From Glossina fuscipes (lineage: Eukaryota; Arthropoda; Insecta; Diptera; Glossinidae), in assembly GCF_014805625.2 (NCBI RefSeq), contig NW_023998414.1:41915292-41979291 (forward strand): 64,000 nucleotides of DNA. The letters are read 5' to 3'. The notes beneath the pieces were generated by a model that was given only the letters and a program-made list of their open reading frames with translations, had not been told where the DNA came from and did not search any database. A program made the position numbers and the translations under genes. Below, piece after piece: positions 50,541 to 62,722 of the stretch (within the stretch, counting starts at the first letter, position 1; each line of letters starts with the position of its first letter).

Positions 50541-51448
50541 GGAAATGGTGTACTTTATAAAAACATATTTTCAAAGGCGGGCATAGGAAAATAAAGGCAG
50601 AAAGAGAAACCATGAGATAGCACGGAAGAGCAACCAGCATTTATACGCCTAAAAAACAATTTGTTTAGTAACTTACAACTTAATCAATATTAGCTGTAAA
50701 GCAGGGGGAGCGAGCCCGCAATCAGAAATTGATAATGACATTAGTTATTTGGCATTTGTGTGAATATTTTTATTTTTTTTTTATTTTTAAACTATTTTGC
50801 TAGCCATTATCTTTTGCCAACAAAAAAACAAAAGGGAAAAAGAAAAAGCTTACGTAATTTAATAAAATTCAAGTTGCCAACGAAATAATTCACATGCCCG
50901 TCTCTTCCCTCCTTTTGAAATGTGTAGTAAAAGAAAAGACGAGTTTGGCTCTATTACCACAGTTTGCCATTAAAAATTTCCAAAATAAGTTTCCTGGTTA
51001 TACTTACTTTTGCTTTTTGCATTATATGCTCCTCTTTTTTTTTTTTTTTTTAAAGTTTATTAAGTTCTTTTAAGCTTTCACTAAGTACAAAAGATTTGTA
51101 AAATATTCCTTTTAATATACAAAAAAAAAAAAGGCAAAATATCTGACTGAAAACTCACAAGTTTTTCTCATCATTTTAAGTATTTTTCAATATATTGGGA
51201 AAAGGAGGAAAATAACTCAAACAAGCGGAAGAAGAAGAAAAAAAGTAAAAGGCATTTTCGCCTTAAGACGAATCCATGGTAGCCACTAATACTGAATTTG
51301 AATTTTGTTTTTTTCCAATTTTTTCCATAATTTACTCCCTGCCAAACAATAGACGCGTAGGAGTGAAAAATTGATGGAAATCATTTACAACAAGTTCAGA
51401 TCTTCTAGCATGTAAATGTCGTAAAAGATATTTTTTAAACGATTACTT

Positions 51449-51636
51449 ATCCGCCTGGGTAGCCGAAGGCGAGGAATCTCGACTAGCAAGTCAATGGTCG
51501 TGGGTTCGAATCTCAAGTGCGGTCGAGTTTTTAATAAAAGCCGATAGTTTTAGATGCTAGTGCTTTTTAAAGAGTTTAGTCTTAGAATTTATTTCTCTGG
51601 CGAAATTTATTATAATAATAATAATAATAATAATAC
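51449..51636 (+). mobile_element. tRNA-derived SINE with intact target site duplication
   Basis: A 188-base insertion with a tRNA-like head. An A-box-like segment, GTAGCCGAAGGCGAGG, is followed by a B-box-like GGTTCGAATCT inside GTGGGTTCGAATCTCAAGTG. A non-tRNA body comes next, and the tail is (AAT)n repeats. It is flanked by a perfect direct repeat ACGATTACTT at 51439-51448 and 51637-51646. The body, including CGATAGTTTTAGATGCTAGT, recurs at 37.0 kb. It has no coding capacity. SINEs of this kind are transcribed by RNA polymerase III and moved by a partner LINE. Confidence 0.88.
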
Positions 51637-52489
51637 ACGATTACTTTTTCGCCATAGTTTTCTTGCTTGCTTGGTTTAATTACTGCAGCAGTATTTAAGG
51701 GCTACTTGATACTATTTTAAGACAAGGTCCGTGAAAATTAACTAATCAATTTGTGTATATTAATCTTTTGGATTTTGAGCCTTCAGTGTCATACTGATCA
51801 ATATTAAACGCAAGCAAATAAAGTCTGCGTTAAATGGTAGTTACGCTATTCGATCGTACTGAATACTGGATATATAATGGATTTTCTTGTGGTCGACTAT
51901 GGTTGCCTTAGCAAATCTATAGCAGCAATTTTAGTACATTAACATTCTTTTTGTTGTGTCCAATGCTTCAGATAGCAATTTATGAATTTTTTGCATAAAA
52001 GATATGGACTGCGAAATTATATGCCAACTGACGTCTGTCTGTCTTAATAGTTGTGATATTCAGAGAATTTGGAATGGAAGGAATGCAATGCTGTTTGGAT
52101 ATGTCTTTGATTATAATACAAATGAAACAATGTCATTATTGTCTTCGTCTTTGATCGATGGTTTTTTAAAAAGAAAATGCAAATAAAAAACAAAAGGACA
52201 CGAAAGGCACAAATTATCAAAAGTAAGAAAATATTTGAAGAAAATCTAAGAATTTGCGGAACAGTTAGTTAAAAAAAATATGTTAAGTGATAACAGTTAA
52301 TAGGATAGGTAGCATCCTATTCAAACCTTTCATATTCGCTTAGTGCGGCACTTTCTTTTACTCGTTTTTATCGAAAAATATTAATAATGGAATTTTTTTT
52401 TTTCATATAGCGACTTTTTCGAAAGCGTTCAACATTTGGCTAACACAGTTCACACAGTCGACAACATTTTATTGAAAAAAAAAATTCAA

Positions 52490-52700
52490 AAAAATTTGCG
52501 ATTTAAAGGCTCAAAGAGAGAGATGGACCGATATGCTTAAATCGATTTAGGAAAGGCCTGTAAATTGATTGGCATAATAAAGGGTGGATCTATTTTTCGA
52601 AGTTCTTCTGGGTGTTGCACGCATCTCCACGAACTTAATATATCGTTATTGCAAGCGTTATAGGGCATCAAGAGAATAATTTCCCGACAACTTTGCTTTG
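52490..52700 (+). repeat. Dispersed fly repeat, family A, 3' part
   Basis: It has GGACCGATATGCTTAAATCG, TTCTTCTGGGTGTTGCACGC, ATCTCCACGAACTTAATATA and GTTATAGGGCATCA. Confidence 0.6.
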
Positions 52701-54167
52701 AAATGATGGAAGTAAAGTTTTTCGAGCAAGGCGGTTATTAGTTTCTGGCTGGCAATATTAAAGATTTAAGTAATTGCTTCGATCGGCAATCAGGCAATTA
52801 AACTGGCAAAATGGCAAAATGTTTAACGTTCAAGAACTCTCAATATTATATAAATTATTGGAATAGCTTCTAAGTCTTTGCCAATATTTACTATTAATAT
52901 CGATGTAAAAAATAATGATAGTATTAGCGATAATGCTATTGTGTATATCCTTCACGACTACGAATAGTAGGTCAGCTGGAAATTGCTAGCAAAAGAACGA
53001 AAGCAAAAAAAAAAAAAAATAAATAAATAAAAAAATTATCTGTCACCGGCATAATAACAAGCAGCGGCCAAGAAAGATCAGACACGTAGTTCCGATAATA
53101 AAAACTTTAAAGACATCATTACTGTGATGGGTATGAGGGGCAACGGCAACGGTAAATCTGCTTCAAAGAACAAAAGGCAAACTGTCACATGGAATGGAAG
53201 GATTGACGAACAGATACTGCAATGAAGAACTTATCATTAGTAGATAGAATTTTCTCATACTTCCACTAGGCTACGTACGTGTATGTGTGTGATATGAGTA
53301 TGTTCATGTATGTGAGTGCTACTGCAGTGAAGAAGTGGTCGTGTATATATCATAAAAATCCATACGTGCACGATATAGAAATGTTGTCACGTGAGTATAA
53401 TAGGAGAACTGGAGAGAGAGAAAAAAGCAAAGAAATCAATAACACTGCGCTTAATAATGCTACATTTCCAAGCAACCATTTTGTAGCCAAAAAGTATGTA
53501 AGCAAAAGTCACAAAATTACTTAAACTCAATATCAGTTTTAATATTAAATTCTTAGGTTGTGTTGTCGTACGACGTATCTCTCTCATCCATTTAGCGACT
53601 GCCAACACCAGACGAAGGTATCATAGTTTTATTACATCGCTTGTGCACAATGCTCTGGCCGCGATCGACGCAATAAGATTATGGATGACCAAAGTTCGCT
53701 TAAAAAAAAAAAAAGGTCAAAACTCGGTAAACAAACATTGAATTCATTTGCTAAGCTTATGTGTACAAAGTATTGGAATCCATTGAGAAGAATGTTGACG
53801 ACAGTTGAAAATATGTGTAAAGGTAGGAGTGAAATTGTTTTGTGAAATGTATGCGTGGAAAAAACCATAAACATACATATAAATGTTCTCTAAGTGATTG
53901 GTCTAATAGTTAGTTCAGGCCCAACGAATCAAAGAAGCTTTCTATGTTTTAGATTAAATTATAGATGTGTTGATTATTATAGATATAGTTACTTATTAAC
54001 GCGAGCTTAGATTATACTGTGTGTGCTTTCCGCGCACTTTTCGTTATAAGTCGTATATGTTTATATGGCTACATGTTCATTATTCGAGGGCATATTCAAA
54101 TATTCAAAAAAAGTGTGCTTGTTTGATGGCTTTTGCAGCTACGTCTTAATAAATAGTAAACCTATGA

Positions 54168-54222
54168 CGACAACGACAACGACAACGACGGCAATAGTAA
54201 CGATAACGATAACGATGATGAC
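54168..54222 (+). repeat. GACAAC and AACGAT hexamer tract
   Basis: Repeats of GACAAC, then AACGATAACGATAACGATG. Confidence 0.85.
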
Positions 54223-55089
54223 AAAATGTCATTTAAATGCTACAGAAAATAACATTTGCGTGCTCTATATAGTTTGGTTTTGATTATATGCTTGTGGCGA
54301 ATCTCGCATTGACATTTGTATGTTTCAAGCCCCTATAAATATGCTATGCATGTCATTTAAAAGTTAGAGGGGCAAAATGAATAGTCATGTAAGTAAATCG
54401 TAAATAGAAAACTATGTTTATTGAGTGTATGCGTCCGTTCAAAGAATTTTATTATTGTTGCCAGAGATGAGGAGAGGCCTTTAAACTCCTTTGTTTATTT
54501 CGTTTGTTTTTTTTTTTATTTTTTTTTTTATATTTTTTGTTTTTATACGGTTTCTGATTTTGGTTTATAATCGGTAGCCTAGTTTTCGGACATAGGTTTT
54601 AAATGGAATTTTTAATCTCTGCCAAAGTCTATTTGTATGTTTGTGACAAGTGAATGCAAGCAGTTGTAGGTCAAGTTTGTAATTACTTTGGTTTGCTTGT
54701 CTTGGGCGAAAAAAAAGCATGAAAACATTTTCGAAAATCTCTCTAAAAAGCATAAATTAAGGTTAGACAAGTTCGCTTTCAATCGTTTGACATCTTTCTC
54801 TGAAGATTGAAAAAAAGTTTACTAAAATTCCGAACAAAAGAATAAATTTCGGAATTTTTATAATAATAGATGTAAACTAGATACGTTTGGTCGCTTGTAA
54901 CCGTCAGACTTCATAACATTAGCGTAAGATACTTAATCAAATTGACGAACTTGGTCCGCCTATATATTTCATATTGAAAGAAAATAATGGAACAAGTAAA
55001 CAAACAATCCAAAGTTAATACTCAGCAGAGTGAGCCACATACATATATTTTTAATAAACGTTTAAAGCATAACAGTAAAAGTTATCTTC

Positions 55090-56035
55090 ACGTCTCGACT
55101 TCCATTTCAAAAGAGGTGAAAGAGCTGCAGAAGCGCGCAGAGAAACACTTGCTCGATATGGAATTAATGCTGCAGCAGAACGCAATTGCCAAAGATGCGC
55201 TACAAACTTTCGTTCTGAAAATTTTTTAGTGGTAGCTTTACCGCCAAATACCATTGACCACCAACCAAAGATTTGATGAATGAGTGGAGCTGATCGATCC
55301 ATAACGATTCTTGAGATTGCAGGAAAACTTAATTCATCTCAAATATGACTGAGATTTGTAAAAAACCGGGACATTTGCATTCCAAACAATTTCAAAGAAA
55401 TTCATTTAATATAACGTCATAATATTTTACGATATGCTATTAAAACGAAACAAAACGAAAACGGTCCGTTTTTGAGGAGAATTGTAATTGATGATGAGAA
55501 ATGGATCGTAATCACGGCACGGAGAACCATCTCAAATAACACCAAAACCGGATATCCATGAAAAGAAGATTTCATTCTCAGTATGGTGAGATTATAAAAG
55601 AGATGTGTATTACGAGCTTCCGCCGCGTATCCAAGCAATTAATTCTGAAGTATACCGTAAAGAACTAAACAAATTCAATGGAGCCTTGCAGCAGAAATGT
55701 CCGCAATTGTTCAACCGAAAAAAACATTGCCTTCATCAGGACGTTGCAAGGGTTTATACTTCTTCTTTTTCTCACTCACCGAAATGTCTTAAAACTTGGC
55801 TTGGGATACATTACCACATTCACCATACTGTCCTGAAATTGCAGCATCAGATTACCATCTCTTTCGTTCTCTGCGAAATTTGTCATCTGATAAAACTTTC
55901 ATTTCAGACCACAGTGTAAATTCATATATAGAAGATTCTCCTGCGGCAAAAGATCAGAAATTTTGCGAGGAGGGGATAACGGGGATTGCCTGAAAATTGG
56001 CGACGTATGACTGATAAAAATTGCAAATGTATAAT
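55090..56035 (+). mobile_element. Decayed mariner transposon, nearly full length
   Basis: Plus-strand remnants of mariner transposase spread over three frames. In order: AAEARRETLARYGINAAAER and NFRSENF (first DNA-binding region, 55130-55230), ADRSITILEIAGKLNSS (second helix-turn-helix, about 55285-55340), PFLRRIVIDDEKWIV (first catalytic region, 55470-55515), VYYELPPRIQAINSEVY (55605-55650), LHQDVARV (degraded HQDNARPH), and ASDYHLFRSLRN (55845-55885). The last part resembles the mariner C-terminus (KDQKFCEEGIT). Multiple stops and frameshifts make it inactive. The terminal repeats were not located, so the ends are approximate. It differs in sequence from the 60.7 kb copy, so it is a separate and probably older lineage. 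Confidence 0.82.
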
Positions 56036-57075
56036 ATAATAAAGTTTATTAATTATATAAAAAACAAAACCTTTCATGTGATAGTCGAAAACCACAAGAA
56101 AGTTCCCGGCTACGTAGCACCTTAAGATATATCGAAATATTTGATTTCTTTCTTGCTTATTATTTATAAGTTAATTCAAAAGTGATTTTTTATCACAGTT
56201 GTTCGCGTCCACTTCGGAAGTCTCTTCAATTTGTTAACAAATCCATTCATAATTACGAATGTGGTCATCAAATTGAACAATTGTCTGCAAAGTGCTGCCA
56301 AATCACGTAACAGTAAGTCTTACAATTTTTGAACAATACAAAGAGTGAATGGATCACTGCTATAACCTACAATCGCATATATCGTGTACAAGTTGTTGCT
56401 GTGTAATGGTCATTGCAAGATTCGGTCCGGCCGGCTTATATTATCTTTTCGTCGTGCAATATATAACTTATTAACGTTCTCATCTTGAATTTCATAAAAC
56501 ATGCGCTGCGCTGTACCTTACAAAGTATCAGGTTGCCATTCGATATTTCTTAACCGCAGGGAACAATGAGAATTGAATCCGCATTTATGCAGAAAATCTG
56601 TAAATGAGAAAATAGGGGAAAGCCAAAGAGCTTCTTTCATGGTATTGCGATTTTGCATTGAAAATACAAAAATTGCTAATTTCGGTCCCGTCAGTAGAAT
56701 AAGCAGTTTAAGTGTAAATTAAAAGAAGAAGAAGATAAATTTCCATTTTTTCGTTTCTCACTTTTCCGCTCTTTGCTTCAGCTCTTTATAATTTGAAATC
56801 TAATGGAATTTTGTTAATGAAGCAATGAATTTACAACACTCCTTATATCATCACATGTAATCAAAATCAATTTGCAAATGAACGCGAATGTAAATGAAAA
56901 AATAAGCAGTAGCAGTAGCAGCAGCAGCAGCATAAAAGATATGGAAGCTCTATTAGCGCTGAAGATGGCCAAATATAATGACAACAAACACTTACACTAA
57001 TATAATACATATATACAATATACATACACAAACAAATAACGTAACGTATAGATCTAAACATATACATAAATATGT

Positions 57076-57116
57076 ACGTATGTATATACATACATACATA
57101 CATACATACATACATG

Positions 57117-57154
<38 letters not shown>
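57076..57154 (+). repeat. (CATA)n and (AT)n compound microsatellite
   Basis: Tetranucleotide CATA repeats, then CA and TA runs. Confidence 0.95.
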
Positions 57155-57160
<6 letters not shown>

Positions 57161-57403
57161 CAGCAGCTCCATTATATTAGCAGGCAGCACTTAATACAGT
57201 TCAGTTAAGTTTAATTGAATGTTATGAGCAAATACCAACACATGCATTCGCTTATTTATGCACAATTGTATGAACAATGTGTGTATAGTGAATGGGTATT
57301 TAATTTAAATATTTTACTAATCATCTCTCTATCGGGTGGACTTAACTTTTTATTTTTTATTTTTTTTTTATTTTTTATTTTTATTGCTTTTGCTGTTTGT
57401 TAG

Positions 57404-57448
57404 TCAGCAGCAACAGCAGCAGCATCAGCATCAGCATCAGCATCAAAT
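57404..57448 (+). repeat. CAGCAA/CATCAG triplet-hexamer repeat
   Basis: CAGCAACAGCAGCAG followed by about four CATCAG units. Confidence 0.9.
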
Positions 57449-57836
57449 AAAGAGTCAACGAGACATTTATTCATTCGTATATCCATGCGTTTGTTTGTTT
57501 ATTCATTTGTACGTTCAATTGTATTAATTAGCGCGCTCAGTATAGAAACCATTACACGCACACAGCGCAAACAAACTATTTGCGGTGCATCTCTGCACTG
57601 TAAGCAGTGTAAGTAAACATTTGCATGTTGTTGCGTACACTTGTCGTAAAAACTGCTATCTATATTCGTTTACGTTCATCCACATAAACACAAACAAGCA
57701 TATAAACACATACTAATGCAATCGGGCACATACACTCATGCAAATAAAAGGAAAATGTTTTGATCAATAACGCTATGTTAAAATATGTTGAAAATGTATA
57801 CATAAATATATACGTATATGTATGTGCATATGGATG

Positions 57837-57874
<38 letters not shown>

Positions 57875-59289
57875 TATTGTATTGGATACGATTCAACTCC
57901 AAGCTCATTCGATAACATTCCCCACATTATAAGAGCGGTTGATCGTATGTGTCAATGCTTTATAGTGCTCAAGAACTCATTAAAATGTCATTTAATTAAT
58001 AATTGAGCTGGAAAACCCCTTTTGGCATTCGGGTTCGTTATATGAAAAAAAGCAAAAAGAACAGAACTTAAGCGCTGGCGCTTTGCTTTGTGTTTCATGC
58101 TCGAGTTTGTTTAATGTTAATAGTAATGTTGACGGCACTTGCTGCTCTATATGTAAGTGCACATCATGCATATTATGTACTTAAAGAGAAAACTGAAATC
58201 CATTGCACTGCGTGGTCCTTGATTGCGCGCTTGCTACTCACATACCTACCCAATACGCGAAAACAAAAAAAGAAAGCAACAAAAAAAGTCATCTGGACAG
58301 CCGAGCATGGATATTATGTTTATTTTAAATTCTTCGATTCAGTTTTTTTTTGCTCTTTTTAGAGCAACAACAATTACAACAACAGTAATGATATGAACAT
58401 AGCAGTAAGTAATGAGAAAATAAAGGGGAAAAAATTACATTCCATTACTTTTTATAGTAATCGATATGATACTAAGAGCATACGCAACACAGTCCACAGT
58501 CAAGCAGCTGCACCCGCAGAATTTTTTTTTTTTTTTTGGGTGTTATAGCAATTAAAGAGTTCAATTGAAATTAAAATGAAAAAAGGGAATTATTTATGCC
58601 TCTTTTAGAAAAAAAAGAAATTAAAAAAAAAAAAAAAAACAGAAATGACATAATTAACTGGACACTATCTGTTTTGAAAAATGAGAAAATTGAAAACAAA
58701 TTTCGTCAATCCTTTTATTGTTCCAACAAAAGGTGCCGTTGTCATCAAATCAACGACGAAATAACTCGATTGTTTCACTAGCGATGTGTTTAGTGGAAAA
58801 GGGATCGCTCAATATTGCAGATTGAGGCCAGAGCACTTTCAGACAAACGTCGTCTAATTAGATCGCCCCGAATTGCCATTCGTGTGGTGTGCTCGATTAA
58901 TTGTTTTGAATTTTCATCTGTGCGGAAGCGTAGACAGGCGAAATAAACCTGAGGAAATAACGTCAGTCTGAATTATGTGTTACGGTGATATCAAGCAAAG
59001 GCTTAAGAAATGTAAAACATGGGAAACTCAGAAATCGCATAATATATCAATATATCAAGAATACGGTGATGAGTAGAAAAAATAAGGCAAGACGAAGAGT
59101 GTGTAGCCGATAGTCCGTACGATCGGTAAGTGATAAAGCTTTAATAACATTGTATCGCGCTCCAGCCTAAGCCCAGATTTGTCGACTCGATAATCGTGCT
59201 TCTTTTCTACCAGACCATGCCCTGTACTACCAGCGGTATAGGGAATAATAACAAAAGTGTTCTTTAAGGTTAACATTAGTTATTTCTTT

Positions 59290-59625
59290 GTTTTACCCAT
59301 ACCATACACCACTTGTGATATAAGGATGTGTTAAGTTTGTGATGATGTGTGCAACACGCAGAAGAACATCAAATAGATCTAAGCTTATTGCTCCGTCTGT
59401 CCGCAATGTATTCTTAAGCTCACGTTCTTATGCCTAACGTTTGCAATTTTCGACAAATTTTGATGAATATCAACGTGTTTTGGCTCACAGACGAACGCTC
59501 GCGAAACTGGACCGATTCGGACCGCTTCTCCAATCATTTCCGATATAATGCCTTTTTAAAAATCGTATTCCGCAAATTAGTGTAGGGTGTTTAATAGTCG
59601 GCCGAGCTCTGCTATAGTGTTTTTA
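59290..59625 (-). repeat. Dispersed fly repeat, family A, 3' part, reverse orientation
   Basis: The minus strand reads CGAGCGTTCGTCTGTGAGCC, ATTGCGGACAGACGGAGC, TTCTTCTGCGTGTTGCACAC, ATCATCACAAACTTAACACA and GTGGTGTATGGTATGGG. This is one of the better-kept copies. Confidence 0.65.
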
Positions 59626-60722
59626 TGTTTAAATTTTTATCGCATCCACACACACAAAGAAGAAGGAGAAAAATTTCTGTTTCTATTTTTTTTTCTCTCG
59701 AACAAAAAATTAATTGCACTTGCATTAGAATTTATCGAACTCGACCAATGTATTAGAATAATAATATAAACAAACATATAACGTTGCAAACTAATTGGTT
59801 TCAATTAAAAATAAAAAGAAAAAAAAGTATAATAAAAAAAAGCTTACTACACACACATTAAATGATAAATTTCAAAGTAATTTCAAATAATAAAATATTG
59901 AATTGTAAATACTTGACGATACCGATTTTAGTGAGCGTCCGAGCTAGCTATCTATGTTCGAATCATTAGGCCTATTAGGCGAGTTTTCCCTGCAACAGCT
60001 GACAGCTATTGCGATCCAATTTACAGATTTTCATCGACTCTGTGTGTCTGTGGGACTTCATATTGATTGCTTTACGCGAAGCTATACTGTCTAGCTCGTC
60101 TATCATACCGCTAGATTTGCATTATTTGCGAGCTTGATATCAGAAAACCATTCACGAATAATCAATCATTGGAGCTTTCATTGTAGCGTTACGGACTAGC
60201 AAGCAATTTTTTGCGATTCTCTGTAATTCTGAGAAATTAGCCATGTGTTGGCCGGCTACTTTTCGGGTAAATTAGAAAAATTCATTGTCCGCGACATGCC
60301 CTTTTAATAACAGACGGCGTAGTATAAAATTCTGCCGGCAAACGAGCCGAGTCATTGAAAATAAAATTCGATGAGGCGCGCTCTATAAGCGCGAAAAGAA
60401 AGGTTGTTTTCCTTCACAGTGCATAGGGGAAAAAGCAAATTCTTCTATTGTATATAACCAAATCATATACTCGCCCGACAAACAAACGCTTTAATGAATG
60501 AAATTAATAATACTAAATACAAAAAAACAAAAAAGGAAAGAAAAAAAAAAAAAAAAAAAACAATTAAATGGACTGAAGTGCGAAATAATTAAAAAAAGAG
60601 CAAATAACAGAATAATTAACATTAAATAGGCTTAATTTGTTTGCCATTCATTACTGGATAGGATTACATCGATGAAATGTCAGCAAGCATATACACACAC
60701 ATATATATATATATATATATCT

Positions 60723-60751
60723 GTTTGGGGAAAAAGAAATCCATTATTTTT
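60723..60751 (+). repeat. Mariner terminal inverted repeat, left
   Basis: It starts GTTTGGGGAAAAAGAAATCC and is identical over 29 bases to the reverse complement of 61672-61700. The flank is a TA-rich microsatellite, so the TA target duplication cannot be placed exactly. Confidence 0.92.
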
Positions 60752-61671
60752 ATATGACCTTCAGGACTTTATTTAACATGCTTCGGATTGTCCGATTTGG
60801 GTCAAATATGCACCGTTTTGTTGTACGATTTGTTGCCATTTTAAAGGTAACTTCAAAATGCCTCTCTCATAGCAGTCCCGGTCTCTATTTGCAAAAAACT
60901 CTAGTAGTCGATTTTCACAATCCTCTCTAGATTCCAATTTTTTATCATTAAAGAAATTTTGCAATGCAAGAAAAAGATGATAATCGCTTGGTGCCAAGTC
61001 CGGACTGTATGGCGGATGCATTGAAACTTCCCAACCAAGCTCCCGAAGTTTCTGGCGAGTCACTGTAGATGCGTGTGGCCTAGCGTTGTCCTGGTGGAGC
61101 ACGACACCTCTCCTGTTGGCAAATTCTGGCCGTTTCTGGTCAATCGGTATCTTCAAACGGTCCAGTTTGTTGACAGTAGAGATTTATCGAATTTAGCGTT
61201 TGGCCATAAATGGTTTAAAACTGTTTTATGGTCGATTTTTAGCTCCTGGGCGATGTTACGACTGCTAACATGTCGGTCAACTTCGATCATTTCTCCGATT
61301 TTATCGACATTTTCGACGACCGGCCTACCTGTGCGAGGTGCATCTTTAACATCAAAAATTCCTGAACGGAATCTACGAAACCAAAATTGCACATAATTGG
61401 CTGTTACAGTATCGGAACCATAAACACCATTCACAATTTTAGCCGCCTGGCTTGCATTTTCGCCTTTGTCAAAGAAAAACTGTAAAATATACCGAATTTT
61501 CTCTTTGTTCACTTCCATTTTTAACACACTGTAACTCGCAACTGAATGCACCAAACAAAAAACAGCAAAAGAATTTTTTTTACTGCGAAATGTCACCTTT
61601 CCAACGAGCATAAATCTGAAATTGTTTGATCGATACTTTACGAGAAATCTATCAGTGCAGCCATCTACCGA

Positions 61672-61700
61672 AAAAATAATGGATTTCTTTTTCCCCAAAC
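61672..61700 (-). repeat. Mariner terminal inverted repeat, right
   Basis: Reverse complement of the left repeat over 29 bases, directly followed by TTTCCCCAATATATTA. The short TTTCCCC outside looks like a partial echo of the repeat itself. Confidence 0.92.
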
Positions 61701-62463
61701 TTTCCCCAATATATTACCTTTAAACAGCGCCATAGTGTGGCTTAATAGACTGACTATTAGTGAAGCCATCTATGGGGAAGAAATGCACAAACGTTTGCAA
61801 TCATGCATATATATATATATATATGCACGCATATAGAGAAGAAGAAGAAGGTCACATAAAAAGTTCTGTATTTAGATGATATAAACTGAATATTGTAGCC
61901 CTAGAGTCACTAAGATCGGCGTAACGAAAGCCATGGTCAGTACTGATGGCATCTTTAGGTCATCCTACAACATGACTATATGCATATATGTATACATAAG
62001 AAAAAGAAGAAAATGTTTTCACATATATAATACATAGATATATATAGTAAACTTAGTTAAATTTCCTTTAAAATTAATCTGATTAGTTTAATGCTTTTCC
62101 CGTGAAAAAAAGAAATAAAACAAAACAAAAGGCCGCACAATGATAAACGTAGAGGGTAAATTGTTTGTATTCTTTATATGGTTTGTGTGCGACTTTGACA
62201 GCATTTTAAGAAGCGATTAAAAGTACTTATGTGCCTGCGCTTAATACGTGTGCCATCTTTCTGCGTGTGTGTATGCATTCGTGCAACGAGGAACCATTGA
62301 AAATTAAATAATTGATTCAAGATAACGGTACTTGTGAAAAAAATCTAACGTTCATTTACAGTATCATACTGTAAACTACTACACTATTGTATTATACATT
62401 TTCTAGTCATCATTATCCCATCCATTTCAATGATACTTATTATGTTTACTTTTCTTTCTTTAT

Positions 62464-62514
62464 GTGTGCATGTGCATGTGCATGTGCATGTGCATGTGCA
62501 TGTGCATCTGCATG
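62464..62514 (+). repeat. (GTGCAT)n hexamer microsatellite
   Basis: About seven GTGCAT units. The self-complementary TGCA in each unit makes open frames in two registers that have no family resemblance. Confidence 0.95.
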
Positions 62515-62687
62515 AATATTTGTGTAAAGACTTTCTTTTGCTTTTGCTTTCTCTCTTCTTTTACTTACTTCGTTGCCTTTCAACTCAATTTATTAAACTT
62601 GGATTTGAATTGCTGTTCAATTCAGTCGATTGTTCGTTTCGTTGGTGTGTGCTTATGTTGCCTTAAAATTCATAATATACTTTTCAT

Positions 62688-62722
62688 CACCATAATCATC
62701 ATCATCATCATCATCATCATCG
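62688..62722 (+). repeat. (CAT)n microsatellite
   Basis: About nine ATC units. Confidence 0.9.

Larger units (their letters stand above)
60723..61700 (-). mobile_element. Mariner-family DNA transposon, internally deleted
   Basis: A 978-base element with matching 29-base terminal inverted repeats. Its minus-strand open frames encode an N-terminal mariner DNA-binding region, starting MEVNKEKIRYILQFFFDKGE at 61518 and running through FRSGIFDVKDAPRTGRP and the second helix-turn-helix. They also encode the C-terminal catalytic part, with HQDNARPH and YSPDLAPSDYHLF. Between the DNARPH aspartate and the SDYHLF aspartate there are 34 residues, the D34D spacing of true mariners. The segment with the first catalytic aspartate (the DEKW motif) is missing. 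The frame jumps at about 61205 from the helix-turn-helix to YGQTLNS, and a further frame change follows near 61165. It cannot encode active transposase but keeps its ends, so it could once have been moved in trans. Confidence 0.93.

Noticed and set aside
51449..51525. A functional tRNA gene
   Set aside because: The A- and B-box-like segments are followed by a SINE body and AAT tail flanked by a target duplication, and I could not fold a full cloverleaf.
54987..55229. 80-residue plus-strand frame as an independent coiled-coil gene
   Set aside because: Another frame of the same DNA reads as the mariner DNA-binding region (YGINAAAER, FRSENF), so this is a shadow of the transposon remnant.
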